26,887 nt of DNA from an uncultured Collinsella sp. (GCA_900759045.1 CAAETU010000047.1:1-26887); one strand, 5' to 3'. Positions 15,430-24,100 are shown, numbered from the stretch's first letter. Numbers and translations are program-made. Notes: generated by a model not told the origin, from the letters alone.

Positions 15430-16212
15430 ATGGCCGAACCCACGCTTTTGCCCGAGCGGCTTCAGTACCGCCCGACCAAGATCGAGCTCGACGAGAGCAT
15501 CGAGAAGGCCAAGGCGACCCTTCTTAAGAAGATCAAGCGCTCGGTGTACGTCTACCGTGTCGACTGCGGCGGCTGCAACGGCTGCGAGATCGAGATCTTC
15601 GGTTCCATCACGCCCGTCTTTGACGTCGAGCGCTTTGGCATCAAGGTCGTGCCCTCGCCCCGTCACGCCGATGTGCTGCTGTACACCGGCGCCGTGACGC
15701 GTGCCATGCGCATGCCGGCCCTGCGCGCGTTTGAGGCCGCACCCGATCCCAAGATCGTGGTGTCCTATGGCGCGTGCGGCTGCACCGGCGGCATCTTCTA
15801 CGACAACTACTGCGTCTGGGGCGGCACGGATAAGATTCTGCCGGTCGATGTCTACATCCCCGGCTGCCCGCCCAGCCCCGCGCAGACCGTCTACGGCTTT
15901 GCCATGGCGCTCGGTCTGCTGGACCAAAAGCTCCATGCCGAGACCACGGTGGAGGCCGCCGGCGAGCAGGCCGATATCCTGCACCCCGGCGTGCCGTACA
16001 AGCTGCGCGTTGCCATTGAGCGCGAAGCTCGCGCCATGAGCGGCTACCGCTACGGCCGCGACCTGGCCAATGAGTTTATGGATACGCTCGAGGGCGCGCC
16101 CAAGGGCGATATCCGCGGTGCCATGGCGTTGCTCATCGACAAGCAGGACGATCCGCGCCGCGTCGAGGTGTACTCGGCGCTGCAGGATCTGGTGCTGGCC
16201 GGAGGTCGCTAG
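15430..16212 (+). CDS. hyfI: Hydrogenase-4 small subunit, NuoB-like
   Basis: 260 residues (E. coli HyfI about 250). Carries the proximal 4Fe-4S ligands in RVDCGGCNGCEIEI (C46, C49, C52), with GACGCTGG and IPGCPPSP further on, as in NuoB/HycG. It sits against the NiFe site of HyfG. The N-terminal 35 residues are charged and probably contact the neighbouring subunits. GGAGGAG precedes the ATG, only two bases after the hyfH stop. No signal peptide: the subunit faces the cytoplasm. Confidence 0.94.
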   Translation: MAEPTLLPERLQYRPTKIELDESIEKAKATLLKKIKRSVYVYRVDCGGCNGCEIEIFGSITPVFDVERFGIKVVPSPRHADVLLYTGAVTRAMRMPALRAFEAAPDPKIVVSYGACGCTGGIFYDNYCVWGGTDKILPVDVYIPGCPPSPAQTVYGFAMALGLLDQKLHAETTVEAAGEQADILHPGVPYKLRVAIEREARAMSGYRYGRDLANEFMDTLEGAPKGDIRGAMALLIDKQDDPRRVEVYSALQDLVLAGGR

Positions 16213-16794
16213 ATGGAGCTCACGGACCGCTCTGGTTACTTTGCGGGTCCCGGCATGCTCGGCGGCTCTTTTGGTGATGCCTCGCGCGCAAGCGTCGAGG
16301 CCGCCGAGGGCGTCGCCGACCCCTGCCTGGGCCATGCGCCCGACCAGGTGGTCTTCTATGAGCTCACGCGTAAGTTTGTGGAGACCGAGGAAGACGTTCC
16401 CCAGGAGGCCTGCGACGTGCTGTACTACACGCTCGCCGTGGGCCACCACACCGGCGTGCTCGACTGCTTTGAGCCGCGTCTGTCGGTGCCGGTGAACGTC
16501 TTTTATTCGCTCGTCGACGCGCTGCCGGAGGGGGAGGCCAAAACCAAGTTTGAGGCCATCCGCTCCTTTGGCGAGTGCCAGCTCGACAAGGCGGCGGTGC
16601 CGTCGCTGCTCGAGGCCTGCGATGCGCTGCTCGACGAGCGCGGTTTTCGCGGATCTGCCAAGGCCGGCATCTCGGTGTTCGATGACGACTTTGGCCTGCA
16701 TGCCCAGCAGGTCGCGTTCTTAATGAAGTTCCGCGATCTGGTAGAACGCGTGCGCGATGTGTCGGGTGTGTATCTGACGGGGAGGTTGCAGTAA
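16213..16794 (+). CDS. hyfJ: HycH/HyfJ-like hydrogenase-associated protein
   Basis: 193 residues. No metal or nucleotide motif. Similarity to HycH/HyfJ is judged by features such as VVFYELTRKFV, DVLYYTLAVGHHTGVLDCFEP and the Phe/His-rich segment FDDDFGLHAQQVAFLM, and by its place between hyfI and the maturation protease. HycH is needed for making active hydrogenase-3, probably as a chaperone for the large subunit. The ATG follows the hyfI stop directly, with GGAGG in hyfI, and the end overlaps the next start by one base. Confidence 0.82.
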   Translation: MELTDRSGYFAGPGMLGGSFGDASRASVEAAEGVADPCLGHAPDQVVFYELTRKFVETEEDVPQEACDVLYYTLAVGHHTGVLDCFEPRLSVPVNVFYSLVDALPEGEAKTKFEAIRSFGECQLDKAAVPSLLEACDALLDERGFRGSAKAGISVFDDDFGLHAQQVAFLMKFRDLVERVRDVSGVYLTGRLQ

Positions 16795-17297
16795 TGGGTC
16801 GCGTTGTGGATGGTCGTGTGAACGGCGCCCCGTTTGCGGGTATCGTGCTCACTGCGGGAAGCGTGCTACGTGCCGACGATGCCGCCGGCCCCGTGCTCTC
16901 CAAAAAGATGGAGGACGCGCCGCTTGCTGGCTGGTACACCATCGATGGCGGTCAGACGCCCGAGGACGACATCATCGAGGTTAAGCGTGAGCGTCCGCCG
17001 CGTTTGGTTTTGGTCGATGCCGCCGACATGGCGCTGCCCGTCGGCGCCATCCGCTTGCTCGACAAACGTGACGTGGCCCGCAAGTCGATGTTCACCACGC
17101 ATTCGCTCCCTTTGTCGATTTTGATCGAGGAAATCGAGCAATCGTGCGAAGATATCGTCTTCATAGGGATTCAGCCGGGCGATACGGAGTTTTACAACCC
17201 TATGTCCCCGGAGGTCTTTGACGCCGTCGACGCCGTGTACGACGCCGTGGCCGCCAACGACTTTTCCCACTTTGTCCGCTTGGGGCAAGAGCAATAG
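16794..17297 (+). CDS. hycI: HycI-like hydrogenase maturation endopeptidase
   Basis: 167 residues (E. coli HycI 156). Removes the C-terminal tail of the large subunit after Ni insertion. The nickel-sensing residues of HycI (D16, D62, H90) align with D29 in GSVLRADDAAGP, D75 in LVLVDAADM and H103 in FTTHSLPLS. The usual GN at the first motif is GS here, a small departure. Also conserved: WYTIDGGQTPEDD. TAATG overlap with the preceding gene. Its likely substrate is HyfG in the same operon. Confidence 0.9.
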   Translation: MGRVVDGRVNGAPFAGIVLTAGSVLRADDAAGPVLSKKMEDAPLAGWYTIDGGQTPEDDIIEVKRERPPRLVLVDAADMALPVGAIRLLDKRDVARKSMFTTHSLPLSILIEEIEQSCEDIVFIGIQPGDTEFYNPMSPEVFDAVDAVYDAVAANDFSHFVRLGQEQ

Positions 17298-17336
17298 GAG
17301 CGCTTGTCCCTGCTGATTAGGAAAGAAGTGATTGAC

Positions 17337-18176
17337 ATGGCAGATTCCAAGGTGGAGTACCCCGCTCCTGATTGCCTGGCACCCGCCGCGATCGAGGCCA
17401 AGACCGAGGCCGCCGGCGTGACCAAGGCCAACCTGCCGGTCGCAAAGGCCTTTCTGTTGGCAATGTTCGCCGGTGCGTTTATTGCCTTCGGTGGCCTGTT
17501 CTTTACCGTGTTCTTGAGCGATAGCACGCTGGGCTGGGGCGCCCAGCGCGTCGTGGGCGGCCTGTGCTTTTGCCTGGGCCTGGTGCTGGTGCTGGTGTGC
17601 GGCGCCGAGCTGTTTACCGGCAATTCGCTTATGGTCTGCGCGCTCAAGAGCAAAAAGATCACCCTGGCTCAGATGCTCAAGGCTTGGGTCGTCGTGTGGG
17701 TCGGCAATTTTGTCGGTGCCTTGTTCATCGTCTTTTTGGTGTACATGGCCGGCATCTATAAGCTCAACGGCGAGGCGGTCGCCAACTCCATGGTGAGCGT
17801 CGCCGCCGGCAAGGTGACGGTCGACTGGGTGACGATCTTCTTCCGCGGCATCCTGTGCAACATCTTTGTGTGCCTGGCCGTGTGGATTGGCACTGCGGGC
17901 AAGACCGTAGTCGATAAGGTTGTGGGCATTTTGCTGCCCATCGCCGCCTTTGTGGCCTGCGGTTTTGAGCACTGCGTTGCCAACATGTACTTTTTGCCCA
18001 TGGGTGCCGTGATGCACGCGTGCGGCTATGGTGCCAAGGTCGCTGGCGCCGATGCGCTCAACGCCGCGGGCATTGCGTTTAACCTGTCCGCCGCCACGCT
18101 GGGCAACATCGTGGGCGGTGCGGTTCTGGTCGCGCTCGGCTACTGGTTTATCTACGCCAAGAAGTCCGAGGCGTAA
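17337..18176 (+). CDS. focA: FocA-family formate channel
   Basis: 279 residues, six membrane helices, typical of the formate/nitrite transporter family (E. coli FocA 285). T94 in AELFTGNSLM and H212 in CGFEHCVANMYFLPMG match the E. coli FocA gating residues T91 and H209. It moves formate across the membrane to FdhF. The first 30 residues are charged and cytoplasmic. The ATG at 17337 has GGAAAGAAG upstream; upstream alternative starts are weak. It is the last gene before a terminator and 39 bases after hycI. Confidence 0.93.
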   Translation: MADSKVEYPAPDCLAPAAIEAKTEAAGVTKANLPVAKAFLLAMFAGAFIAFGGLFFTVFLSDSTLGWGAQRVVGGLCFCLGLVLVLVCGAELFTGNSLMVCALKSKKITLAQMLKAWVVVWVGNFVGALFIVFLVYMAGIYKLNGEAVANSMVSVAAGKVTVDWVTIFFRGILCNIFVCLAVWIGTAGKTVVDKVVGILLPIAAFVACGFEHCVANMYFLPMGAVMHACGYGAKVAGADALNAAGIAFNLSAATLGNIVGGAVLVALGYWFIYAKKSEA

Positions 18177-18196
18177 TAAGCTGGAATGACGTACGG

Positions 18197-18235
18197 GCCT
18201 CCCGAGGGGCGTTTGCCTTTTGGGAGGCTCTTCGT
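18197..18235 (+). terminator. Terminator after focA
   Basis: GCCTCCC (18197-18203) pairs with GGGAGGC (18222-18228); an inner GGC/GCC can extend the stem. The following TCTTCGTGTCTT is T-rich. Likely the end of the hydN-fdhF-hyf-focA operon, although the next gene is on the same strand. Confidence 0.65.
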
Positions 18236-18336
18236 GTCTTGCTGCGGTAGATGCAGCGGGCTTTGCGTCGCGGCAGCTGGTGGCAGGGCTGTGGTGCGGC
18301 GGGGCATGAACCCCTGAGCTGGAAGGAATAATCGAG

Positions 18337-20454
18337 ATGGCATCGAGAGCTATGCATGACGGTCACTCCGTGGTGACGACATGCGGGGGATGCTATGCCG
18401 ATTGCGCCTTTGCGGCACGCGTTGAGGACGGTCGCGTGGTGGCCGAGTTGCCGGTGCCGGGACATCCGTGCGCGGCGCGTGCCCTGTGCGCCCGCGGGCG
18501 CCATCGCCTGGCAATGCCGTTTGACGAGCGCGACCGGATTTTGCACCCCATGCGACGCCGCCGGGATGGCTCGGGGTTTGATGCGATTACCTGGGACGAG
18601 GCGTTTGCTCAGATTGCCGAGCGTCTTTTGGGAATTGTTGACGAGCGCGGGCCCCGTGCGCTGGGCATGACACTTGGTGTGCCCTCGTTCGACCGCTACT
18701 GGGCCTATCGCTTTATGCATGCGCTGGGCTCGCCCAACGTGTACGGTGCCGATGGCGCCTGCGAGGTAAGCCGGCTTACCGGTTGGGAGCACAGCCTGGG
18801 CTATAGCCCCGCCTCCGACCTTGCGCATACCGACTGCATCATGTACCTGGGGCGTTCCATTGTCGATTCGTCGACGATGGGGGCCGTTGACGCGCTCAAC
18901 GATGCGCGCCGGCGCGGGGCGAAGATCATCGTGGTTGACCCCCGGCGCAGCGGCTCGGCCGCGCTTGCCGACCGCTGGCTGCGCGTACGTCCTGGATGCG
19001 ATCTGGCGTTGCTGCTGGGTATCGCACATGTGCTGGTAGCCGAGGACCTGTACGATCACGAGTTCGTGGACCGCTACGCCACAGGCTTTGACGAGCTGGC
19101 GCAGGCGGCCAGTGCTTGGACGCCCGAGTGGGCCGAGTCGATGTGCGACGTGCCGGCCGCAGAGATTGTCGCCACGGCGCGCGAGCTAGCTGCCGCCGCG
19201 CCTGCCGCTGTGGTGGATGCAGGCTTTCATGGTGGCATCGGCATCGCGTATGCCAATAGCACCCAGACCGCGCGCGCTATCTGCTTGGTCGATGTGCTGC
19301 TGGGCTGCATCGGGCATGAGGGCGGTGCCCTCAACCCGCCCACGCCGCTTGTGTTGGGCGACCTCGATCCCGCACGCTTTGCGACGCCGCCGGTGCCGTG
19401 CGGGCCCAAGCTGGGGTCCGAGCGCTATCCGCTGGTCGATCCGGTGCGCGGCCTGTGCACGACCATCGGTCAGTCGATTCTTGCCGGCGATTTGCGTGGG
19501 CTCATCGTCTATGCCAGTAACCCTGGTGCGGGCTATGGCAATGCACAGGCTTGGTTGGGTATTTTGCAGCAGCTCGACTTGCTCGTGACGATTGACATTC
19601 GCTGGTCCGAGACGGCGCGCGCTTCCGACTTCGTGCTGCCCGACGTGACGTATCTGGAGGCCGACCGCGGTGTAGGCACGGTCGTGGGCGCTAACGATGC
19701 GCGCGTGTTCTACCGCAACGCCGTGCTGCCTGTGCAGCATGACGACACGCGTCCCGGTCGGGAGATTTTTGCCGGTCTGGCGCAGGCGTGTGGCGTGGGC
19801 GAGTACTTCCAGTTTACGTCTGACGATCTGGCGGCTGCCCAGGTGGCGCCTTTTGGGATCGATCTGGACGAGCTTAAGGAGCGCGGTTGGGCCGATACAG
19901 GCGTGCCGCTGCCGCCGCGCACGGGTGAGCCCGTGATTCCGCTGGACGGCGGCAAGATAGCGCTGACAAGCAGGGTGTGGGAGCGTGCCGGCCTGGGTCG
20001 TGTACCCAGCTGGATTGCTCCCATGGTGGAGCCCGGTCCGGGGATGTTTCGCCTCATTAGTGGTAACCGGCCCTTCGAGTCGCACACCTCGCGCAGGCTC
20101 GCGGCCCAAGGTGCCGCCGAGGCTGGATCGGACCTGGATGCCGTGCAGATGAATGCCGATGTTGCTGCGCACATGGGCATCGCTGACGGCGAGGTCGTCG
20201 AGCTTGTGAGCGACATGGGCCGCGATCGCGTGCGCGTGGAGACGACGCCCTATCTGCATCCTGCGTGCATCTTCACCTCGGCCGCTCCCGGCGGACGCGC
20301 ATTCGGTGCTGAGGGTGGTGGCCGGCAGGCCCTGGGCGTCGGGCCGCTCGACCACACGCCGCTGCGCTGGGACCCTTTGACGGGTGCCGCGCTCACCCAG
20401 GAAAACGCCGTTCGCGTGGAAAAGATCACGGAGCACGAGGATAATAACGATTGA
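18337..20454 (+). CDS. Orphan molybdopterin oxidoreductase, PhsA/PsrA-like, Cys ligand
   Basis: 705 residues, DMSO reductase superfamily. 4Fe-4S ligands C16, C19, C23 and C51 (CxxCxxxC, then LCARG). The residue expected to bind Mo is C142 in GADGACEVSR, an ordinary TGC, not Sec. The following residue is Glu, not the His that marks formate dehydrogenases, so it is probably not an FDH. The motif is nearer to the thiosulfate/polysulfide reductase group. There is no Tat signal, so it should be cytoplasmic, and no ferredoxin or membrane-anchor gene lies beside it. Substrate and electron partner are unknown. It begins 160 bases after focA with GGAAGGA at about -14 to -8, and lies 75 bases before selA. 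Its bis-MGD cofactor could be supplied by MobA encoded downstream. Confidence 0.8.
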   Translation: MASRAMHDGHSVVTTCGGCYADCAFAARVEDGRVVAELPVPGHPCAARALCARGRHRLAMPFDERDRILHPMRRRRDGSGFDAITWDEAFAQIAERLLGIVDERGPRALGMTLGVPSFDRYWAYRFMHALGSPNVYGADGACEVSRLTGWEHSLGYSPASDLAHTDCIMYLGRSIVDSSTMGAVDALNDARRRGAKIIVVDPRRSGSAALADRWLRVRPGCDLALLLGIAHVLVAEDLYDHEFVDRYATGFDELAQAASAWTPEWAESMCDVPAAEIVATARELAAAAPAAVVDAGFHGGIGIAYANSTQTARAICLVDVLLGCIGHEGGALNPPTPLVLGDLDPARFATPPVPCGPKLGSERYPLVDPVRGLCTTIGQSILAGDLRGLIVYASNPGAGYGNAQAWLGILQQLDLLVTIDIRWSETARASDFVLPDVTYLEADRGVGTVVGANDARVFYRNAVLPVQHDDTRPGREIFAGLAQACGVGEYFQFTSDDLAAAQVAPFGIDLDELKERGWADTGVPLPPRTGEPVIPLDGGKIALTSRVWERAGLGRVPSWIAPMVEPGPGMFRLISGNRPFESHTSRRLAAQGAAEAGSDLDAVQMNADVAAHMGIADGEVVELVSDMGRDRVRVETTPYLHPACIFTSAAPGGRAFGAEGGGRQALGVGPLDHTPLRWDPLTGAALTQENAVRVEKITEHEDNND

Positions 20455-20529
20455 TTGATTCAGCAGATTAATTTGGCTGGTTTTTGATGAACGACCGACT
20501 GATCTGCCCTTGGTTTTGAAAGGCTGCAC

Positions 20530-21987
20530 ATGAGCGATAGCCAGAACATGTCCGATGAGGTGCGCGCCCGCCTGCGCGCCATTCCTTCCGTCAACGAGCT
20601 GCTTGCCGAGTGGCCGGTGGTGAAGGCGGCGGGGGAGACCTGCGACGCGGTGGTCCATGCTGCCGTCACGGCCGAGCTCGACGAGGAGCGAGCCGCCATT
20701 CGCGCCGGCGCCGCCCCGCGCTCTAAGCGCGATCTGGCTTCGGCCATCGAGTGGCGTGCGCATCACTCCGCGCTGCCGAGCCTGCGTCCCGCCGTCAACG
20801 CCACGGGTGTGGTTATCCATACCAACTTGGGCCGCGCCCCGCTCGCGGAGTCGGCGGCCAAGGCCGTGGCCGAGGTTGCGCGCGGGTACAGCACGCTCGA
20901 GTACAGCGTGGACACCTGCTCGCGCGGGTCGCGCAAGGAGCACGCTGCACAGCTGATTCGCTCTCTCACCGGTGCCGAGGACGCGCTTGTGGTCAACAAC
21001 AACGCCGCCGCGGTGCTGCTGGTGCTGGCGACCCATGCCGCAGGCAAGGAGGTCATCGTCAGCCGCGGCGAGCTTGTCGAGATCGGCGGCAGCTTTCGCA
21101 TTCCCGATGTCATGGCGGCTTCGGGCGCCAAACTCGTCGAGGTCGGCGCTACCAACCGCACGCACCTGACAGATTATGAGCAAGCCATCACGCCCGATAC
21201 GGCGATGATCCTTAAGGTCCATCCTTCCAACTATCGCATCGAGGGCTTTCACGAGGAGGTAGGTTCTCGGGAGCTTGCCGCCCTGGCCCACAAGCATGGC
21301 CTGCTGTTCTACGAGGACCAGGGGTCGGGCGCGCTTTTGCCCGATGACATCCTGGTGCGCGGCGGCGAGGAGCCCACGCCGGCTTCGGTCGCGGCGGGGC
21401 TCGATCTGGTGTCGTGCTCGGGCGATAAGCTGCTCGGTGCTGCACAGGCGGGCATTATCATGGGCCGTCGCGATCTGGTCCGGGCCTGCGGGTCACATCC
21501 GCTTATGCGTGCCCTGCGCCCGGGCAAACTGGCTCTGTCGGCGCTCGAGGCCACGCTGCGTATCTACATGGACGGCGCCGATGTTGCCCATCGCGATATT
21601 CCGGTGCTCAGCATGCTTACGCTACCGCAGGCCCATTTGGAGCGACGTGCCCGCAAGCTGCGCGATCGTATGGTCGCCGGGCTCGATAAGGCTGGCTGCC
21701 CGTGCGCCGTGCAGGTGGAGATCGTCGAGGAATCGTCGACCCCCGGTGGCGGCTCGCTGCCTACCGTGGAGCTGCCCACGATGTGCGTGGCCGTCTGCCC
21801 GGTCGACGGGCGCCTGTCCGTCGACGCGCTCAAGCGCTCGCTCGTCCAAGACTTCGATACGCCGGTCGTCACGCGCGCCTCGCACGACCGCATTCTGTTT
21901 GATGTGCGCACACTCGTGGGCGACCGCGATATCGAGACGGCGGCATCGACGCTCGTCGCGTGCGTTGAGAAGGCGGTTGCACGATGA
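20530..21987 (+). CDS. selA: L-seryl-tRNA(Sec) selenium transferase
   Basis: 485 residues (E. coli SelA 463). A PLP enzyme that turns Ser-tRNA(Sec) into Sec-tRNA(Sec) with selenophosphate. The PLP lysine is K300 in SGDKLLGAAQAG (E. coli K295). Other conserved stretches: NATGVVIHTNLGRAPL (90-105), YSTLEYSV, RGSR, and NNNAAAVLL at 156-164. GAAAGG lies 8 bases before the ATG. The end overlaps selB by 4 bases (ATGA), so the two are coupled. The 75 bases before it carry no clear promoter, so it may be read with the upstream molybdoenzyme gene. Confidence 0.96.
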   Translation: MSDSQNMSDEVRARLRAIPSVNELLAEWPVVKAAGETCDAVVHAAVTAELDEERAAIRAGAAPRSKRDLASAIEWRAHHSALPSLRPAVNATGVVIHTNLGRAPLAESAAKAVAEVARGYSTLEYSVDTCSRGSRKEHAAQLIRSLTGAEDALVVNNNAAAVLLVLATHAAGKEVIVSRGELVEIGGSFRIPDVMAASGAKLVEVGATNRTHLTDYEQAITPDTAMILKVHPSNYRIEGFHEEVGSRELAALAHKHGLLFYEDQGSGALLPDDILVRGGEEPTPASVAAGLDLVSCSGDKLLGAAQAGIIMGRRDLVRACGSHPLMRALRPGKLALSALEATLRIYMDGADVAHRDIPVLSMLTLPQAHLERRARKLRDRMVAGLDKAGCPCAVQVEIVEESSTPGGGSLPTVELPTMCVAVCPVDGRLSVDALKRSLVQDFDTPVVTRASHDRILFDVRTLVGDRDIETAASTLVACVEKAVAR

Positions 21988-23951
21988 GTGAGGTTCAGGC
22001 GCTGGTGGAGTGCCCCGTTATCGTTGGCACGGCGGGCCACGTTGACCACGGTAAGTCCGCACTGATCGAGGCGCTGACCGGCAAGAATCCCGACCGTCTG
22101 GAGGTCGAGCGCCGTCGCGGTATGACCGTGGAGCTTGGCTTTGGCGAGCTGGCGCTGCCGAGCGGCAAGATCGTCGGCCTGGTCGATGTGCCCGGCCATG
22201 CCCACTACCTGCGCGCCATGGTGCAGGGTGCGACGGGCATCGACGTTGCCGTGCTGGTGGTTTCGGCCGTCGAGGGCGTGATGCCGCAGACCCGCGAGCA
22301 CGTGCATGTGCTGGAGCTGCTGGGCGTTACGCACATGGTGGTCGCGCTGACGATGTGCGACCTGGCCGATAGCGAGATGGTTGATCTGGCCGAGCTCGAT
22401 GTCGATGACTTTTTGTCGGGTACTGTGTTTGCGGGCGCGCCAATTGTGCCCGTGTCGTCTAAGACGGGCGAGGGGATTGACGGGCTGCTTGCGGTGCTCG
22501 ACGAGCAGGTGGGTGTCTGCTGGGATACCTGTCGCGAGCGTGCCGAGCGGAGCGATGCCGCGCCGCGCCTGCCGATTGACCGCTGCTTTACGATCAAGGG
22601 CGCCGGCACCGTCGTGACGGGAACGCTGCACGATGCGCCGGTTGCGGTGGGCGACGAGCTGATGGCTTTGCCGTCGCGTACGGTCTGCCGTGTCCGCGGG
22701 ATTCAGGTGCATGGCGATACGCCGCGCGCGCTGCCTGGGCAACGCGTGGCGCTCAACCTGGTTGGTGACGGTGTCGCGGCGCTTGACCGTGGCGAGATGC
22801 TGGGCGTGGCGGACCGCTTTGGTCAGACGTTGCGCTTTATGATGACGTTTACGTATCTGGGTCGCGAGGGAGCCAAGCCGCGCGTGCTCGAGTCGGGCAC
22901 GCGCGTGCATGTGATGGCGGGTACGGCTGAGGTCGTCGGTCGCATCATGTTCATGGAGGGCGAGGCCCCCATGGCGGTGGGCGAGACCCGTAATGTTCAG
23001 GTGCGCTTGGAAAACTCGCTGCCGCTACGCGCCGGGGACCATGTCGTGGTGCTGTCCTATTCGCCCGTGATGCTTATTGGCGGCGGGCGCGTGCTGCTTT
23101 CGCGCTGCCGTCGCTCGCGCGAGCTTGCCGAAGGAGAGCGTGCGCTGTATGTGGCGCTTGAGGCCGGCGATATCGCGGGCGGTGTGGGCGCTTGGCTGGC
23201 GCTACAGACGCTGCCGGTTACGACGGTTGATGTTGCCGAGGCTTTGGATCTTGGTGTTGGCGAGGCCGATGCCGCACTGCGCGGATTGGTGGCGCAGGGC
23301 TCCGTTCGCAAGCTTTCCGCGGGCGATGCGGGCCTCTTGGCGGACGCCGTGGTGCTCGACGCCGCGATGGATGCACTGGCGGCGACCCTGTCAGCCATGC
23401 ACGCGGCGGCTCCCAAGGAGACGGGCTTTACGCCCGGCGCCGTTGCCCATGCTGCGTGGCCTGCCGCTGATGAAGGCGTTGCTGCGGCCCTGATTGCCGA
23501 GGGCTGCTCCCGTGGCGTGTGCGCCGCCGAGGGCGCCGAGGTATTCGATCCGCATTCGGCCGCCGCGGCGGCACGCGTGGTGCGAGAGGCTTGCGAGCGC
23601 ATCGTCGCGCTGCTTGACGAGACCGGCCTGGACGCACCGGCGCTTCCCGAGGTGGGCGAACAGCTGCAGCTCGGCCGCGACACCATGACGCGTGCCCTGC
23701 GCGAGCTTTCGCTCAACCGCTCGATCGTTAAGGTCGAGCGCGACGTTGCCCTGTCCGCTGCCGCCGAGGCCCATGCGCGTGAGCTCGTCGCAGCTGCCAT
23801 TGAGGCAGCCGGTGGCGCAGCCACAACGAGCGTGCTGCGCGAGGCCCTGGGTGTGTCGCGCAAACGTGCCATCAGCATCTTGGAGCACCTAGATGCCGTG
23901 CGCTTTACGGTGCTCGACAAGGACGCCGGCGGCCTGCGCTCCCTGCGCTAG
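21984..23951 (+). CDS. selB: Selenocysteine-specific elongation factor
   Basis: 655 residues (E. coli 614). A GTPase that brings Sec-tRNA(Sec) to a UGA marked by a SECIS. G1 motif GTAGHVDHGKS at 15-25, RRRGMTVELGF with the switch Thr at 44-54, DVPGH at 68-72, and G4 at 123-126 reading TMCD instead of the TKAD of E. coli. EF-Tu-like domains 2 and 3 are followed by a C-terminal series of winged helices (about 390-655) that bind the SECIS hairpin. The target visible here is fdhF. Coupled to selA by ATGA overlap. Confidence 0.96.
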   Translation: MSEVQALVECPVIVGTAGHVDHGKSALIEALTGKNPDRLEVERRRGMTVELGFGELALPSGKIVGLVDVPGHAHYLRAMVQGATGIDVAVLVVSAVEGVMPQTREHVHVLELLGVTHMVVALTMCDLADSEMVDLAELDVDDFLSGTVFAGAPIVPVSSKTGEGIDGLLAVLDEQVGVCWDTCRERAERSDAAPRLPIDRCFTIKGAGTVVTGTLHDAPVAVGDELMALPSRTVCRVRGIQVHGDTPRALPGQRVALNLVGDGVAALDRGEMLGVADRFGQTLRFMMTFTYLGREGAKPRVLESGTRVHVMAGTAEVVGRIMFMEGEAPMAVGETRNVQVRLENSLPLRAGDHVVVLSYSPVMLIGGGRVLLSRCRRSRELAEGERALYVALEAGDIAGGVGAWLALQTLPVTTVDVAEALDLGVGEADAALRGLVAQGSVRKLSAGDAGLLADAVVLDAAMDALAATLSAMHAAAPKETGFTPGAVAHAAWPAADEGVAAALIAEGCSRGVCAAEGAEVFDPHSAAAAARVVREACERIVALLDETGLDAPALPEVGEQLQLGRDTMTRALRELSLNRSIVKVERDVALSAAAEAHARELVAAAIEAAGGAATTSVLREALGVSRKRAISILEHLDAVRFTVLDKDAGGLRSLR

Positions 23952-23976
23952 GCCGGTCACTCGCTCCCGCCTCCTC

Positions 23977-24043
23977 AGTTGCGGTGAAATAGTTCCTGTT
24001 TTTGGGGTCTTGCAGCCTAAACAAGAACTATTCCACCGCAACT
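23977..24043. repeat. Palindromic repeat family, copy 3 (between selB and selC)
   Basis: Left arm 23977-24001 (begins AGTTGCGGTGAAATAGTT) and right arm 24019-24043 pair over 25 bases with two mismatches; the spacer is 17 bases. Arms match copy 2 except for those changes plus extra T/A at the inner end, and the spacer ends in the shared GCCTAAA. It lies 25 bases after the selB stop. A CGTCTTTTTG run follows the right arm at 24051-24060, so it may end the selAB transcript before the selC promoter. Confidence 0.88.
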
Positions 24044-24057
24044 TCTTGCTCGTCTTT

Positions 24058-24088
24058 TTGGGATGGAGCCGTTTCGGTTTGGTAAAAT
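24058..24088 (+). promoter_or_regulatory. Probable selC promoter
   Basis: TGGTAAAAT at 24080-24088 is an extended -10 box (TG, one base, TAAAAT), 12 bases before the mature 5' end of the tRNA. A weak -35 candidate TTGGGA at 24058-24063 has a long 19-base spacing, which the extended -10 could offset. Confidence 0.5.
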
Positions 24089-24100
24089 ACCGCCGCACTT

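Noticed and set aside
18337..20454. The second molybdoenzyme as another selenoprotein or formate dehydrogenase
   Set aside because: Its frame is continuous, the ligand codon is TGC (Cys), and the His next to the ligand in formate dehydrogenases is Glu.
19186..21297. Minus-strand ORF of 703 codons
   Set aside because: Runs antisense across two well-supported genes, the molybdoenzyme and selA.
140..24043. The shared palindromes as a CRISPR array
   Set aside because: The copies are far apart, not regularly spaced, have no spacers between direct repeats, and no cas genes are nearby.
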